Origin: Karalla daura
Lineage: Eukaryota > Chordata > Actinopteri > Chaetodontiformes > Leiognathidae
NCBI GenBank assembly: GCA_029224185.1
Contig: JANZKI010000027.1
Span: 124,001 to 188,000 of the forward strand
Direction: 5' to 3'
Length of the DNA stretch: 64,000 bases
Positions 22,223 to 36,177 of this stretch are shown here, piece by piece; positions within the stretch are counted from its first letter, which is position 1; every line of letters begins with the position of its first letter. The notes beneath the pieces were generated by a model. The model saw only the letters and a program-made list of their open reading frames with translations, made no database searches and had not been told where the DNA came from. The translations under genes were made by a program, and so were the position numbers.

Positions 22223-24162
22223 GTGGGGAAAAGCGCTTTGAAAAAGTGTGTTGACGCATTCACCGTTGGCCATTACGCAGTGCAGCAACAGGCCTAAACA
22301 GTGGTTAGAACGCCTAGTTGGGTTTGTCTACAGCCCCCTGCCTAGGAAACGGTGGGGAAAAGCGCTTTGAAAAAGTGTGTTGACGCATTCACTGTTGGCC
22401 ATTATGCAGTGCAGCAACAGGCCTAAACAGTGTTTAGAACGCCTAGTTGGGGTTGTCTACAGCCCCCTGTGTAGGAAACGGTGAGGAAAAGCGCTTTGAA
22501 AAAGTGTGTTTACGCATTCACCATGGGCCACTACGCAGTGGAGCAACAGGCCTAAACAGTGTTTAGAACGCCTAGTTGGGCCTTTTTACAGCCCCCTGCG
22601 TAGGAAACGGTGGGGAAAAGCGCTTTGAAAAAGTGTGTTGACGCATTCACTGTTGGCCATTATGCAGTGCAGCAACAGGCCTAAACAGTGTTTAGAACGC
22701 CTAGTTGGGCTTGTCTACAGCCCCCTGTGTAGGAAACGGTGAGGAAAAGCGCTTTGAAAAAGTGTGTTGACGCATTCACCGTTGGCCATTACGCAGTGCA
22801 GCAACAGGCCTAAACAGTGTTTAGAACGCCTAGTTGGGTTTGTCTACAGCCCCCTGCCTAGGAAACGGTGGGGAAAAGCGCTTTGAAAAAGTGTGTTGAC
22901 GCATTCACTGTTGGCCATTATGCAGTGCAGCAACAGGCCTAAACAGTGTTTAGAACGCCTAGTTGGGTTTGTCTACAGCCCCCTGTGTAGGAAACGGTGA
23001 GGAAAAGCGCTTTGAAAAAGTGTGTTTACGCATTCACCATGGGCCATTACGCAGTGCAGCAACAGGCCTAAACAGTGTTTAGAAAGCCTAGTTGGGCCTT
23101 TTTACAGCCCCCTGCGTAGGAAACGGTGGGGAAAAGCGCTTTGAAAAAGTGTGTTGACGCATTCACTGTTGGCCATTATGCAGTGCAGCAACAGGCCTAA
23201 ACAGTGTTTAGAACGCCTAGTTGGGCTTGTCTACAGCCCCCTGCGTAGGAAACGGTGAGGAAAAGCGCTTTGAAAAAGTGTGTTTACGCATTCACCATGG
23301 GCCACTACGCAGTGGAGCAACAGGCCTAAACAGTGTTTAGAACGCCTAGTTGGGCCTTTTTACAGCCCCCTGCGTAGGAAACGGTGGGGAAAAGCGCTTT
23401 GAAAAAGTGTGTTGACGCATTCACTGTTGGCCATTATGCAGTGCAGCAACAGGCCTAAACAGTGTTTAGAACGCCTAGTTGGGCTTGTCTACAGCCCCCT
23501 GTGTAGGAAACGGTGAGGAAAAGCGCTTTGAAAAAGTGTGTTGACGCATTCACCGTTGGCCATTACGCAGTGCAGCAACAGGCCTAAACAGTGTTTAGAA
23601 CGCCTAGTTGGGTTTGTCTACAGCCCCCTGCCTAGGAAACGGTGGGGAAAAGCGCTTTGAAAAAGTGTGTTGACGCATTCACTGTTGGCCATTATGCAGT
23701 GCAGCAACAGGCCTAAACAGTGTTTAGAACGCCTAGTTGGGTTTGTCTACAGCCCCCTGTGTAGGAAACGGTGAGGAAAAGCGCTTTGAAAAAGTGTGTT
23801 TACGCATTCACCATGGGCCATTACGCAGTGCAGCAACAGGCCTAAACAGTGTTTAGAACGCCTAGTTGGGCCTTTTTACAGCCCCCTGCGTAGGAAACGG
23901 TGGGGAAAAGCGCTTTGAAAAAGTGTGTTGACGCATTCACTGTTGGCCATTATGCAGTGCAGCAACAGGCCTAAACAGTGTTTAGAACGCCTAGTTGGGC
24001 TTGTCTACAGCCCCCTGCGTAGGAAACGGTGGGGAAAAGCGCTTTGAAAAAGTGTGTTGACGCATTCACCATCGGCCATTACGCAGTGCAGCAACAGACC
24101 TAAACAGTGTTTAGAACGCCTAGTTGGGCCTGTTTACAGCCCCCTGCGTATGAAACGGTGGG
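22223..24162 (+). repeat. Satellite segment S8 (k = 15)
   Basis: Right part with GTGGTTAG, then A, B (linker ggttgtctac), C D A b C H C D A b C E. GTGGTTAG and ggttgtctac mark all three 15-monomer blocks (S8, S12, S17). GAAAGCCTAG near 23083 is seen only in this copy. Confidence 0.92.
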
Positions 24163-25270
24163 TGTCGCGTCAACACAAAACATTCATTCAAACATTCACT
24201 CAAAACACAGTCACGTGGCCTAAGCTCCAAACCTGCAGGGGGCAGAGAGAAAGTTAGTTTTGGTAGGGTAACCAGGAAGTCAATCTGTGCTTCCTGTGGC
24301 GGCCATATCATCTGCATACCTGCATGGAGAAAAAAGTTTGCTGACAAAGTAGAAGCATCTAACAAAAGGAAATGCACAGGAATCACACAACTAAACAAAG
24401 AAGATTACTCAGCTCACAGTCAAGACGCAACTGGTTGTCAACTGTCAAGTTATGTTAGATTTTACTCTGTTCCTGCTCAAACTTGAAAAGAGCCTCGTCT
24501 GAAGGACGCAGAGGGACAACTCAAATCTTCCTTCTCTTTTGTTTATTGAGTTTAGTAGATAGGTTGATTAGGTTGATTTGGTTGATTTGGTTGATAACCT
24601 TCAAAATAAACAAGAAACATTGCATTACTTAAAGTTCAAACATAACAAATTCATGAATTCATAAATCTCAAATCAGTATGAATCAATCAAAATCAAAAAT
24701 CAGAATATCAAATATCAAGTCTACAATCAACAAGGTAGCTTCAGAATCAGATTTCTTTCTTTGCAACATAAACCATGCATTCAAAATGATATAAATTGAG
24801 CCAGTTCATGTACAAACAATTGAAGTTGTATCAGCATAAACAAACAAACATTTTAATTCCATCAACACTACAATACAATACAAGTAAGTAGATTTGAATG
24901 TTCAGGCTGTAAATTTGAGTGAACATGATAAAACAAAGTAATTCTTTCAGCATTTTCAGATATCAAAGTGACAAAGTGTTTCAATGTCCATTCCCCTACC
25001 AGTTGCGTCTTGACTGTGAGCTGAGTAATCTTCTTTGTTTAGTTGTGTGATTCCTGTGTATTTCCTTGTCTTCGATGCTTCTCCTTTGTTAGCAAACTTT
25101 TTTCTCCATGCAGGTATGCAGGTGATATGGCCGCCACAGGAAGCACAGATTGACTTCCTGGTTACCCTACGAATACTAACTTTCTCTCTGCCCCCTGCAG
25201 GTTTGGAGCTTAGGCCACGTGACTGTGTTTTGAGTGAATGTTTGAATGAATGTTTTGTGTTGACGCGACA
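24163..25270. mobile_element. Palindromic element, copy 9
   Basis: Full length with state G/G/T/T/T. T at 306 (a CpG transition) is shared only with copies 13 and 18, its counterparts in units 2 and 3. Confidence 0.93.
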
Positions 25271-26436
25271 GTGGGGAAAAGCGCTTTGAAAAAGTGTGTT
25301 GACGCATTCACCGTTGGCCATTACGCAGTGCAGCAACAGGCCTAAACAGTGTTTAGAACGCCTAGTTGGGTTTGTCTACAGCCCCCTGCCTAGGAAACGG
25401 TGGGGAAAAGCGCTTTGAAAAAGTGTGTTGACGCATTCACTGTTGGCCATTATGCAGTGCAGCAACAGGCCTAAACAGTGTTTAGAACGCCTAGTTGGGC
25501 TTGTCTACAGCCCCCTGCGTAGGAAACGGTGAGGAAAAGCGCTTTGAAAAAGTGTGTTTACGCATTCACCATGGGCCACTACGCAGTGGAGCAACAGGCC
25601 TAAACAGTGTTTAGAACGCCTAGTTGGGCCTTTTTACAGCCCCCTGCGTAGGAAACGGTGGGGAAAAGCGCTTTGAAAAAGTGTGTTGACGCATTCACTG
25701 TTGGCCATTATGCAGTGCAGCAACAGGCCTAAACAGTGTTTAGAACGCCTAGTTGGGCTTGTCTACAGCCCCCTGTGTAGGAAACGGTGAGGAAAAGCGC
25801 TTTGAAAAAGTGTGTTGACGCATTCACCGTTGGCCATTACGCAGTGCAGCAACAGGCCTAAACAGTGTTTAGAACGCCTAGTTGGGTTTGTCTACAGCCC
25901 CCTGCCTAGGAAACGGTGGGGAAAAGCGCTTTGAAAAAGTGTGTTGACGCATTCACTGTTGGCCATTATGCAGTGCAGCAACAGGCCTAAACAGTGTTTA
26001 GAACGCCTAGTTGGGTTTGTCTACAGCCCCCTGTGTAGGAAACGGTGAGGAAAAGCGCTTTGAAAAAGTGTGTTTACGCATTCACCATGGGCCATTACGC
26101 AGTGCAGCAACAGGCCTAAACAGTGTTTAGAACGCCTAGTTGGGCCTTTTTACAGCCCCCTGCGTAGGAAACGGTGGGGAAAAGCGCTTTGAAAAAGTGT
26201 GTTGACGCATTCACTGTTGGCCATTATGCAGTGCAGCAACAGGCCTAAACAGTGTTTAGAACGCCTAGTTGGGCTTGTCTACAGCCCCCTGCGTAGGAAA
26301 CGGTGGGGAAAAGCGCTTTGAAAAAGTGTGTTGACGCATTCACCATCGGCCATTACGCAGTGCAGCAACAGACCTAAACAGTGTTTAGAACGCCTAGTTG
26401 GGCCTGTTTACAGCCCCCTGCGTATGAAACGGTGGG
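25271..26436 (+). repeat. Satellite segment S9 (k = 9)
   Basis: A H C D A b C E. The second monomer is H in place of B, a mark shared with S13 and S18. The second A keeps AGCGCTTTG. Confidence 0.92.
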
Positions 26437-27544
26437 TGTCGCGTCAACACAAAACATTCATTCAAACATTCACTCAAAACACAGTCACGTGGCCTAAGCT
26501 CCAAACCTGCAGGGGGCAGAGAGAAAGTTAGTTTTGGTAGGGTAACCAGGAAGTCAATCTGTGCTTCCTGTGGCGGCCATATCATCTGCATACCTGCATG
26601 GAGAAAAAAGTTTGCTGACAAAGTAGAAGCATCTAACAAAAGGAAATGCACAGGAATCACACAACTAAACAAAGAAGATTACTCAGCTCACAGTCAAGAC
26701 GCAACTGGTTGTCAACTGTCAAGTTATGTTAGATTTTACTCCGTTCCTGCTCAAACTTGAAAAGAGCCTCGTCTGAAGGACGCAGAGGGACAACTCAAAT
26801 CTTCCTTCTCTTTTGTTTATTGAGTTTAGTAGATAGGTTGATTAGGTTGATTTGGTTGATTTGGTTGATAACCTTCAAAATAAACAAGAAACATTGCATT
26901 ACTTAAAGTTCAAACATAACAAATTCATGAATTCATAAATCTCAAATCAGTATGAATCAATCAAAATCAAAAATCAGAATATCAAATATCAAGTCTACAA
27001 TCAACAAGGTAGCTTCAGAATCAGATTTCTTTCTTTGCAACATAAACCATGCATTCAAAATGATATAAATTGAGCCAGTTCATGTACAAACAATTGAAGT
27101 TGTATCAGCATAAACAAACAAACATTTTAATTCCATCAACACTACAATACAATACAAGTAAGTAGATTTGAATGTTCAGGCTGTAAATTTGAGTGAACAT
27201 GATAAAACAAAGTAATTCTTTCAGCATTTTCAGATATCAAAGTGACAAAGTGTTTCAATGTCCATTCCCCTACCAGTTGCGTCTTGACTGTGAGCTGAGT
27301 AATCTTCTTTGTTTAGTTGTGTGATTCCTGTGTATTTCCTTGTCTTCGATGCTTCTCCTTTGTTAGCAAACTTTTTTCTCCATGCAGGTATGCAGGTGAT
27401 ATGGCCGCCACAGGAAGCACAGATTGACTTCCTGGTTACCCTACGAATACTAACTTTCTCTCTGCCCCCTGCAGGTTTGGAGCTTAGGCCACGTGACTGT
27501 GTTTTGAGTGAATGTTTGAATGAATGTTTTGTGTTGACGCGACA
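26437..27544. mobile_element. Palindromic element, copy 10
   Basis: Full length with state G/G/C/T/T, matching copies 19 and 23. Confidence 0.93.
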
Positions 27545-28710
27545 GTGGGGAAAAGCGCTTTGAAAAAGTGTGTTGACGCATTCACCGTTGGCCATTACGC
27601 AGTGCAGCAACAGGCCTAAACAGTGTTTAGAACGCCTAGTTGGGTTTGTCTACAGCCCCCTGCCTAGGAAACGGTGGGGAAAAGCGCTTTGAAAAAGTGT
27701 GTTGACGCATTCACTGTTGGCCATTATGCAGTGCAGCAACAGGCCTAAACAGTGTTTAGAACGCCTAGTTGGGTTTGTCTACAGCCCCCTGTGTAGGAAA
27801 CGGTGAGGAAAAGCGCTTTGAAAAAGTGTGTTTACGCATTCACCATGGGCCACTACGCAGTGGAGCAACAGGCCTAAACAGTGTTTAGAACGCCTAGTTG
27901 GGCCTTTTTACAGCCCCCTGCGTAGGAAACGGTGGGGAAAAGCGCTTTGAAAAAGTGTGTTGACGCATTCACTGTTGGCCATTATGCAGTGCAGCAACAG
28001 GCCTAAACAGTGTTTAGAACGCCTAGTTGGGCTTGTCTACAGCCCCCTGTGTAGGAAACGGTGAGGAAAAGCGCTTTGAAAAAGTGTGTTGACGCATTCA
28101 CCGTTGGCCATTACGCAGTGCAGCAACAGGCCTAAACAGTGTTTAGAACGCCTAGTTGGGTTTGTCTACAGCCCCCTGCCTAGGAAACGGTGGGGAAAAG
28201 TGCTTTGAAAAAGTGTGTTGACGCATTCACTGTTGGCCATTATGCAGTGCAGCAACAGGCCTAAACAGTGTTTAGAACGCCTAGTTGGGTTTGTCTACAG
28301 CCCCCTGTGTAGGAAACGGTGAGGAAAAGCGCTTTGAAAAAGTGTGTTTACGCATTCACCATGGGCCATTACGCAGTGCAGCAACAGGCCTAAACAGTGT
28401 TTAGAACGCCTAGTTGGGCCTTTTTACAGCCCCCTGCGTAGGAAACGGTGGGGAAAAGCGCTTTGAAAAAGTGTGTTGACGCATTCACTGTTGGCCATTA
28501 TGCAGTGCAGCAACAGGCCTAAACAGTGTTTAGAACGCCTAGTTGGGCTTGTCTACAGCCCCCTGCGTAGGAAACGGTGGGGAAAAGCGCTTTGAAAAAG
28601 TGTGTTGACGCATTCACCATCGGCCATTACGCAGTGCAGCAACAGACCTAAACAGTGTTTAGAACGCCTAGTTGGGCCTGTTTACAGCCCCCTGCGTATG
28701 AAACGGTGGG
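27545..28710 (+). repeat. Satellite segment S10 (k = 9)
   Basis: A B C D A b C E. The second A has AGTGCTTTG (near 28200), a CpG transition shared with S11, S14-S16, S19-S21 and S23. Confidence 0.92.
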
Positions 28711-29818
28711 TGTCGCGTCAACACAAAACATTCATTCAAACATTCACTCAAAACACAGTCACGTGGCCTAAGCTCCAAACCTGCAGGGGGCAGAGAGAAA
28801 GTTAGTTTTGGTAGGGTAACCAGGAAGTCAATCTGTGCTTCCTGTGGCGGCCATATCATCTGCATACCTGCATGGAGAAAAAAGTTTGCTGACAAAGTAG
28901 AAGCATCTAACAAAAGGAAATACACAGGAATCACACAACTAAACAAAGAAGATTACTCAGCTCACAGTCAAGACGCAACTGGTTGTCAACTGTCAAGTTA
29001 TGTTAGATTTTACTCCGTTCCTGCTCAAACTTGAAAAGAGCCTCGTCTGAAGGACGCAGAGGGACAACTCAAATCTTCCTTCTCTTTTGTTTATTGAGTT
29101 TAGTAGATAGGTTGATTAGGTTGATTTGGTTGATTTGGTTGATAACCTTCAAAATAAACAAGAAACATTGCATTACTTAAAGTTCAAACATAACAAATTC
29201 ATGAATTCATAAATCTCAAATCAGTATGAATCAATCAAAATCAAAAATCAGAATATCAAATATCAAGTCTACAATCAACAAGGTAGCTTCAGAATCAGAT
29301 TTCTTTCTTTGCAACATAAACCATGCATTCAAAATGATATAAATTGAGCCAGTTCATGTACAAACAATTGAAGTTGTATCAGCATAAACAAACAAACATT
29401 TTAATTCCATCAACACTACAATACAATACAAGTAAGTAGATTTGAATGTTCAGGCTGTAAATTTGAGTGAACATGATAAAACAAAGTAATTCTTTCAGCA
29501 TTTTCAGATATCAAAGTGACAAAGTGTTTCAATGTCCATTCCCCTACCAGTTGCGTCTTGACTGTGAGCTGAGTAATCTTCTTTGTTTAGTTGTGTGATT
29601 CCTGTGTATTTCCTTGTCTTCGATGCTTCTCCTTTGTTAGCAAACTTTTTTCTCCATGCAGGTATGCAGGTGATATGGCCGCCACAGGAAGCACAGATTG
29701 ACTTCCTGGTTACCCTACGAATACTAACTTTCTCTCTGCCCCCTGCAGGTTTGGAGCTTAGGCCACGTGACTGTGTTTTGAGTGAATGTTTGAATGAATG
29801 TTTTGTGTTGACGCGACA
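28711..29818. mobile_element. Palindromic element, copy 11
   Basis: Full length with state G/A/C/T/T, the commonest state in the right half of the array. Confidence 0.93.
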
Positions 29819-30855
29819 GTGGGGAAAAGCGCTTTGAAAAAGTGTGTTGACGCATTCACCGTTGGCCATTACGCAGTGCAGCAACAGGCCTAAACAGTGT
29901 TTAGAACGCCTAGTTGGGTTTGTCTACAGCCCCCTGTGTAGGAAACGGTGAGGAAAAGCGCTTTGAAAAAGTGTGTTTACGCATTCACCATGGGCCACTA
30001 CGCAGTGGAGCAACAGGCCTAAACAGTGTTTAGAACGCCTAGTTGGGCCTTTTTACAGCCCCCTGCGTAGGAAACGGTGGGGAAAAGCGCTTTGAAAAAG
30101 TGTGTTGACGCATTCACTGTTGGCCATTATGCAGTGCAGCAACAGGCCTAAACAGTGTTTAGAACGCCTAGTTGGGCTTGTCTACAGCCCCCTGTGTAGG
30201 AAACGGTGAGGAAAAGCGCTTTGAAAAAGTGTGTTGACGCATTCACCGTTGGCCATTACGCAGTGCAGCAACAGGCCTAAACAGTGTTTAGAACGCCTAG
30301 TTGGGTTTGTCTACAGCCCCCTGCCTAGGAAACGGTGGGGAAAAGTGCTTTGAAAAAGTGTGTTGACGCATTCACTGTTGGCCATTATGCAGTGCAGCAA
30401 CAGGCCTAAACAGTGTTTAGAACGCCTAGTTGGGTTTGTCTACAGCCCCCTGTGTAGGAAACGGTGAGGAAAAGCGCTTTGAAAAAGTGTGTTTACGCAT
30501 TCACCATGGGCCATTACGCAGTGCAGCAACAGGCCTAAACAGTGTTTAGAACGCCTAGTTGGGCCTTTTTACAGCCCCCTGCGTAGGAAACGGTGGGGAA
30601 AAGCGCTTTGAAAAAGTGTGTTGACGCATTCACTGTTGGCCATTATGCAGTGCAGCAACAGGCCTAAACAGTGTTTAGAACGCCTAGTTGGGCTTGTCTA
30701 CAGCCCCCTGCGTAGGAAACGGTGGGGAAAAGCGCTTTGAAAAAGTGTGTTGACGCATTCACCATCGGCCATTACGCAGTGCAGCAACAGACCTAAACAG
30801 TGTTTAGAACGCCTAGTTGGGCCTGTTTACAGCCCCCTGCGTATGAAACGGTGGG
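29819..30855 (+). repeat. Satellite segment S11 (k = 8)
   Basis: B C D A(AGTGCTTTG) b C E. It is S10 without its first A monomer, an exact 129-bp loss. Confidence 0.92.
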
Positions 30856-31963
30856 TGTCGCGTCAACACAAAACATTCATTCAAACATTCACTCAAAACA
30901 CAGTCACGTGGCCTAAGCTCCAAACCTGCAGGGGGCAGAGAGAAAGTTAGTTTTGGTAGGGTAACCAGGAAGTCAATCTGTGCTTCCTGTGGCGGCCATA
31001 TCATCTGCATACCTGCATGGAGAAAAAAGTTTGCTGACAAAGTAGAAGCATCTAACAAAAGGAAATACACAGGAATCACACAACTAAACAAAGAAGATTA
31101 CTCAGCTCACAGTCAAGACGCAACTGGTTGTCAACTGTCAAGTTATGTTAGATTTTACTCCGTTCCTGCTCAAACTTGAAAAGAGCCTCGTCTGAAGGAC
31201 GCAGAGGGACAACTCAAATCTTCCTTCCCTTTTGTTTATTGAGTTTAGTAGATAGGTTGATTAGGTTGATTTGGTTGATTTGGTTGATAACCTTCAAAAT
31301 AAACAAGAAACATTGCATTACTTAAAGTTCAAACATAACAAATTCATGAATTCATAAATCTCAAATCAGTATGAATCAATCAAAATCAAAAATCAGAATA
31401 TCAAATATCAAGTCTACAATCAACAAGGTAGCTTCAGAATCAGATTTCTTTCTTTGCAACATAAACCATGCATTCAAAATGATATAAATTGAGCCAGTTC
31501 ATGTACAAACAATTGAAGTTGTATCAGCATAAACAAACAAACATTTTAATTCCATCAACACTACAATACAATACAAGTAAGTAGATTTGAATGTTCAGGC
31601 TGTAAATTTGAGTGAACATGATAAAACAAAGTAATTCTTTCAGCATTTTCAGATATCAAAGTGACAAAGTGTTTCAATGTCCATTCCCCTACCAGTTGCG
31701 TCTTGACTGTGAGCTGAGTAATCTTCTTTGTTTAGTTGTGTGATTCCTGTGTATTTCCTTGTCTTCGATGCTTCTCCTTTGTTAGCAAACTTTTTTCTCC
31801 ATGCAGGTATGCAGGTGATATGGCCGCCACAGGAAGCACAGATTGACTTCCTGGTTACCCTACGAATACTAACTTTCTCTCTGCCCCCTGCAGGTTTGGA
31901 GCTTAGGCCACGTGACTGTGTTTTGAGTGAATGTTTGAATGAATGTTTTGTGTTGACGCGACA
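30856..31963. mobile_element. Palindromic element, copy 12
   Basis: Full length with state G/A/C/C/T, pairing it with copy 8 one 9,741-bp period earlier. Confidence 0.93.
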
Positions 31964-33903
31964 GTGGGGAAAAGCGCTTTGAAAAAGTGTGTTGACGCAT
32001 TCACCGTTGGCCATTACGCAGTGCAGCAACAGGCCTAAACAGTGGTTAGAACGCCTAGTTGGGTTTGTCTACAGCCCCCTGCCTAGGAAACGGTGGGGAA
32101 AAGCGCTTTGAAAAAGTGTGTTGACGCATTCACTGTTGGCCATTATGCAGTGCAGCAACAGGCCTAAACAGTGTTTAGAACGCCTAGTTGGGGTTGTCTA
32201 CAGCCCCCTGTGTAGGAAACGGTGAGGAAAAGCGCTTTGAAAAAGTGTGTTTACGCATTCACCATGGGCCACTACGCAGTGGAGCAACAGGCCTAAACAG
32301 TGTTTAGAACGCCTAGTTGGGCCTTTTTACAGCCCCCTGCGTAGGAAACGGTGGGGAAAAGCGCTTTGAAAAAGTGTGTTGACGCATTCACTGTTGGCCA
32401 TTATGCAGTGCAGCAACAGGCCTAAACAGTGTTTAGAACGCCTAGTTGGGCTTGTCTACAGCCCCCTGTGTAGGAAACGGTGAGGAAAAGCGCTTTGAAA
32501 AAGTGTGTTGACGCATTCACCGTTGGCCATTACGCAGTGCAGCAACAGGCCTAAACAGTGTTTAGAACGCCTAGTTGGGTTTGTCTACAGCCCCCTGCCT
32601 AGGAAACGGTGGGGAAAAGCGCTTTGAAAAAGTGTGTTGACGCATTCACTGTTGGCCATTATGCAGTGCAGCAACAGGCCTAAACAGTGTTTAGAACGCC
32701 TAGTTGGGTTTGTCTACAGCCCCCTGTGTAGGAAACGGTGAGGAAAAGCGCTTTGAAAAAGTGTGTTTACGCATTCACCATGGGCCATTACGCAGTGCAG
32801 CAACAGGCCTAAACAGTGTTTAGAACGCCTAGTTGGGCCTTTTTACAGCCCCCTGCGTAGGAAACGGTGGGGAAAAGCGCTTTGAAAAAGTGTGTTGACG
32901 CATTCACTGTTGGCCATTATGCAGTGCAGCAACAGGCCTAAACAGTGTTTAGAACGCCTAGTTGGGCTTGTCTACAGCCCCCTGCGTAGGAAACGGTGAG
33001 GAAAAGCGCTTTGAAAAAGTGTGTTTACGCATTCACCATGGGCCACTACGCAGTGGAGCAACAGGCCTAAACAGTGTTTAGAACGCCTAGTTGGGCCTTT
33101 TTACAGCCCCCTGCGTAGGAAACGGTGGGGAAAAGCGCTTTGAAAAAGTGTGTTGACGCATTCACTGTTGGCCATTATGCAGTGCAGCAACAGGCCTAAA
33201 CAGTGTTTAGAACGCCTAGTTGGGCTTGTCTACAGCCCCCTGTGTAGGAAACGGTGAGGAAAAGCGCTTTGAAAAAGTGTGTTGACGCATTCACCGTTGG
33301 CCATTACGCAGTGCAGCAACAGGCCTAAACAGTGTTTAGAACGCCTAGTTGGGTTTGTCTACAGCCCCCTGCCTAGGAAACGGTGGGGAAAAGCGCTTTG
33401 AAAAAGTGTGTTGACGCATTCACTGTTGGCCATTATGCAGTGCAGCAACAGGCCTAAACAGTGTTTAGAACGCCTAGTTGGGTTTGTCTACAGCCCCCTG
33501 TGTAGGAAACGGTGAGGAAAAGCGCTTTGAAAAAGTGTGTTTACGCATTCACCATGGGCCATTACGCAGTGCAGCAACAGGCCTAAACAGTGTTTAGAAC
33601 GCCTAGTTGGGCCTTTTTACAGCCCCCTGCGTAGGAAACGGTGGGGAAAAGCGCTTTGAAAAAGTGTGTTGACGCATTCACTGTTGGCCATTATGCAGTG
33701 CAGCAACAGGCCTAAACAGTGTTTAGAACGCCTAGTTGGGCTTGTCTACAGCCCCCTGCGTAGGAAACGGTGGGGAAAAGCGCTTTGAAAAAGTGTGTTG
33801 ACGCATTCACCATCGGCCATTACGCAGTGCAGCAACAGACCTAAACAGTGTTTAGAACGCCTAGTTGGGCCTGTTTACAGCCCCCTGCGTATGAAACGGT
33901 GGG
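31964..33903 (+). repeat. Satellite segment S12 (k = 15)
   Basis: Same order as S8 with GTGGTTAG and ggttgtctac, but without the GAAAGCCTAG change. Confidence 0.92.
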
Positions 33904-35011
33904 TGTCGCGTCAACACAAAACATTCATTCAAACATTCACTCAAAACACAGTCACGTGGCCTAAGCTCCAAACCTGCAGGGGGCAGAGAGAAAGTTAGTT
34001 TTGGTAGGGTAACCAGGAAGTCAATCTGTGCTTCCTGTGGCGGCCATATCATCTGCATACCTGCATGGAGAAAAAAGTTTGCTGACAAAGTAGAAGCATC
34101 TAACAAAAGGAAATGCACAGGAATCACACAACTAAACAAAGAAGATTACTCAGCTCACAGTCAAGACGCAACTGGTTGTCAACTGTCAAGTTATGTTAGA
34201 TTTTACTCTGTTCCTGCTCAAACTTGAAAAGAGCCTCGTCTGAAGGACGCAGAGGGACAACTCAAATCTTCCTTCTCTTTTGTTTATTGAGTTTAGTAGA
34301 TAGGTTGATTAGGTTGATTTGGTTGATTTGGTTGATAACCTTCAAAATAAACAAGAAACATTGCATTACTTAAAGTTCAAACATAACAAATTCATGAATT
34401 CATAAATCTCAAATCAGTATGAATCAATCAAAATCAAAAATCAGAATATCAAATATCAAGTCTACAATCAACAAGGTAGCTTCAGAATCAGATTTCTTTC
34501 TTTGCAACATAAACCATGCATTCAAAATGATATAAATTGAGCCAGTTCATGTACAAACAATTGAAGTTGTATCAGCATAAACAAACAAACATTTTAATTC
34601 CATCAACACTACAATACAATACAAGTAAGTAGATTTGAATGTTCAGGCTGTAAATTTGAGTGAACATGATAAAACAAAGTAATTCTTTCAGCATTTTCAG
34701 ATATCAAAGTGACAAAGTGTTTCAATGTCCATTCCCCTACCAGTTGCGTCTTGACTGTGAGCTGAGTAATCTTCTTTGTTTAGTTGTGTGATTCCTGTGT
34801 ATTTCCTTGTCTTCGATGCTTCTCCTTTGTTAGCAAACTTTTTTCTCCATGCAGGTATGCAGGTGATATGGCCGCCACAGGAAGCACAGATTGACTTCCT
34901 GGTTACCCTACGAATACTAACTTTCTCTCTGCCCCCTGCAGGTTTGGAGCTTAGGCCACGTGACTGTGTTTTGAGTGAATGTTTGAATGAATGTTTTGTG
35001 TTGACGCGACA
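33904..35011. mobile_element. Palindromic element, copy 13
   Basis: Full length with state G/G/T/T/T, counterpart of copies 9 and 18. Confidence 0.93.
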
Positions 35012-36177
35012 GTGGGGAAAAGCGCTTTGAAAAAGTGTGTTGACGCATTCACCGTTGGCCATTACGCAGTGCAGCAACAGGCCTAAACAGTGTTTAGAAC
35101 GCCTAGTTGGGTTTGTCTACAGCCCCCTGCCTAGGAAACGGTGGGGAAAAGCGCTTTGAAAAAGTGTGTTGACGCATTCACTGTTGGCCATTATGCAGTG
35201 CAGCAACAGGCCTAAACAGTGTTTAGAACGCCTAGTTGGGCTTGTCTACAGCCCCCTGCGTAGGAAACGGTGAGGAAAAGCGCTTTGAAAAAGTGTGTTT
35301 ACGCATTCACCATGGGCCACTACGCAGTGGAGCAACAGGCCTAAACAGTGTTTAGAACGCCTAGTTGGGCCTTTTTACAGCCCCCTGCGTAGGAAACGGT
35401 GGGGAAAAGCGCTTTGAAAAAGTGTGTTGACGCATTCACTGTTGGCCATTATGCAGTGCAGCAACAGGCCTAAACAGTGTTTAGAACGCCTAGTTGGGCT
35501 TGTCTACAGCCCCCTGTGTAGGAAACGGTGAGGAAAAGCGCTTTGAAAAAGTGTGTTGACGCATTCACCGTTGGCCATTACGCAGTGCAGCAACAGGCCT
35601 AAACAGTGTTTAGAACGCCTAGTTGGGTTTGTCTACAGCCCCCTGCCTAGGAAACGGTGGGGAAAAGCGCTTTGAAAAAGTGTGTTGACGCATTCACTGT
35701 TGGCCATTATGCAGTGCAGCAACAGGCCTAAACAGTGTTTAGAACGCCTAGTTGGGTTTGTCTACAGCCCCCTGTGTAGGAAACGGTGAGGAAAAGCGCT
35801 TTGAAAAAGTGTGTTTACGCATTCACCATGGGCCATTACGCAGTGCAGCAACAGGCCTAAACAGTGTTTAGAACGCCTAGTTGGGCCTTTTTACAGCCCC
35901 CTGCGTAGGAAACGGTGGGGAAAAGCGCTTTGAAAAAGTGTGTTGACGCATTCACTGTTGGCCATTATGCAGTGCAGCAACAGGCCTAAACAGTGTTTAG
36001 AACGCCTAGTTGGGCTTGTCTACAGCCCCCTGCGTAGGAAACGGTGGGGAAAAGCGCTTTGAAAAAGTGTGTTGACGCATTCACCATCGGCCATTACGCA
36101 GTGCAGCAACAGACCTAAACAGTGTTTAGAACGCCTAGTTGGGCCTGTTTACAGCCCCCTGCGTATGAAACGGTGGG
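35012..36177 (+). repeat. Satellite segment S13 (k = 9)
   Basis: A H C D A b C E, counterpart of S9. Confidence 0.92.

Larger units (their letters stand above)
22223..31963 (+). repeat. 9,741-bp super-repeat, unit 1
   Basis: Blocks of 15, 9, 9 and 8 monomers, each followed by an element (copies 9-12). Position-specific marks (ggttgtctac in the 15-block, H as second monomer of the first 9-block, AGTGCTTTG in the second 9-block and the 8-block, T306 in the first element) recur in units 2 and 3. Confidence 0.9.
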
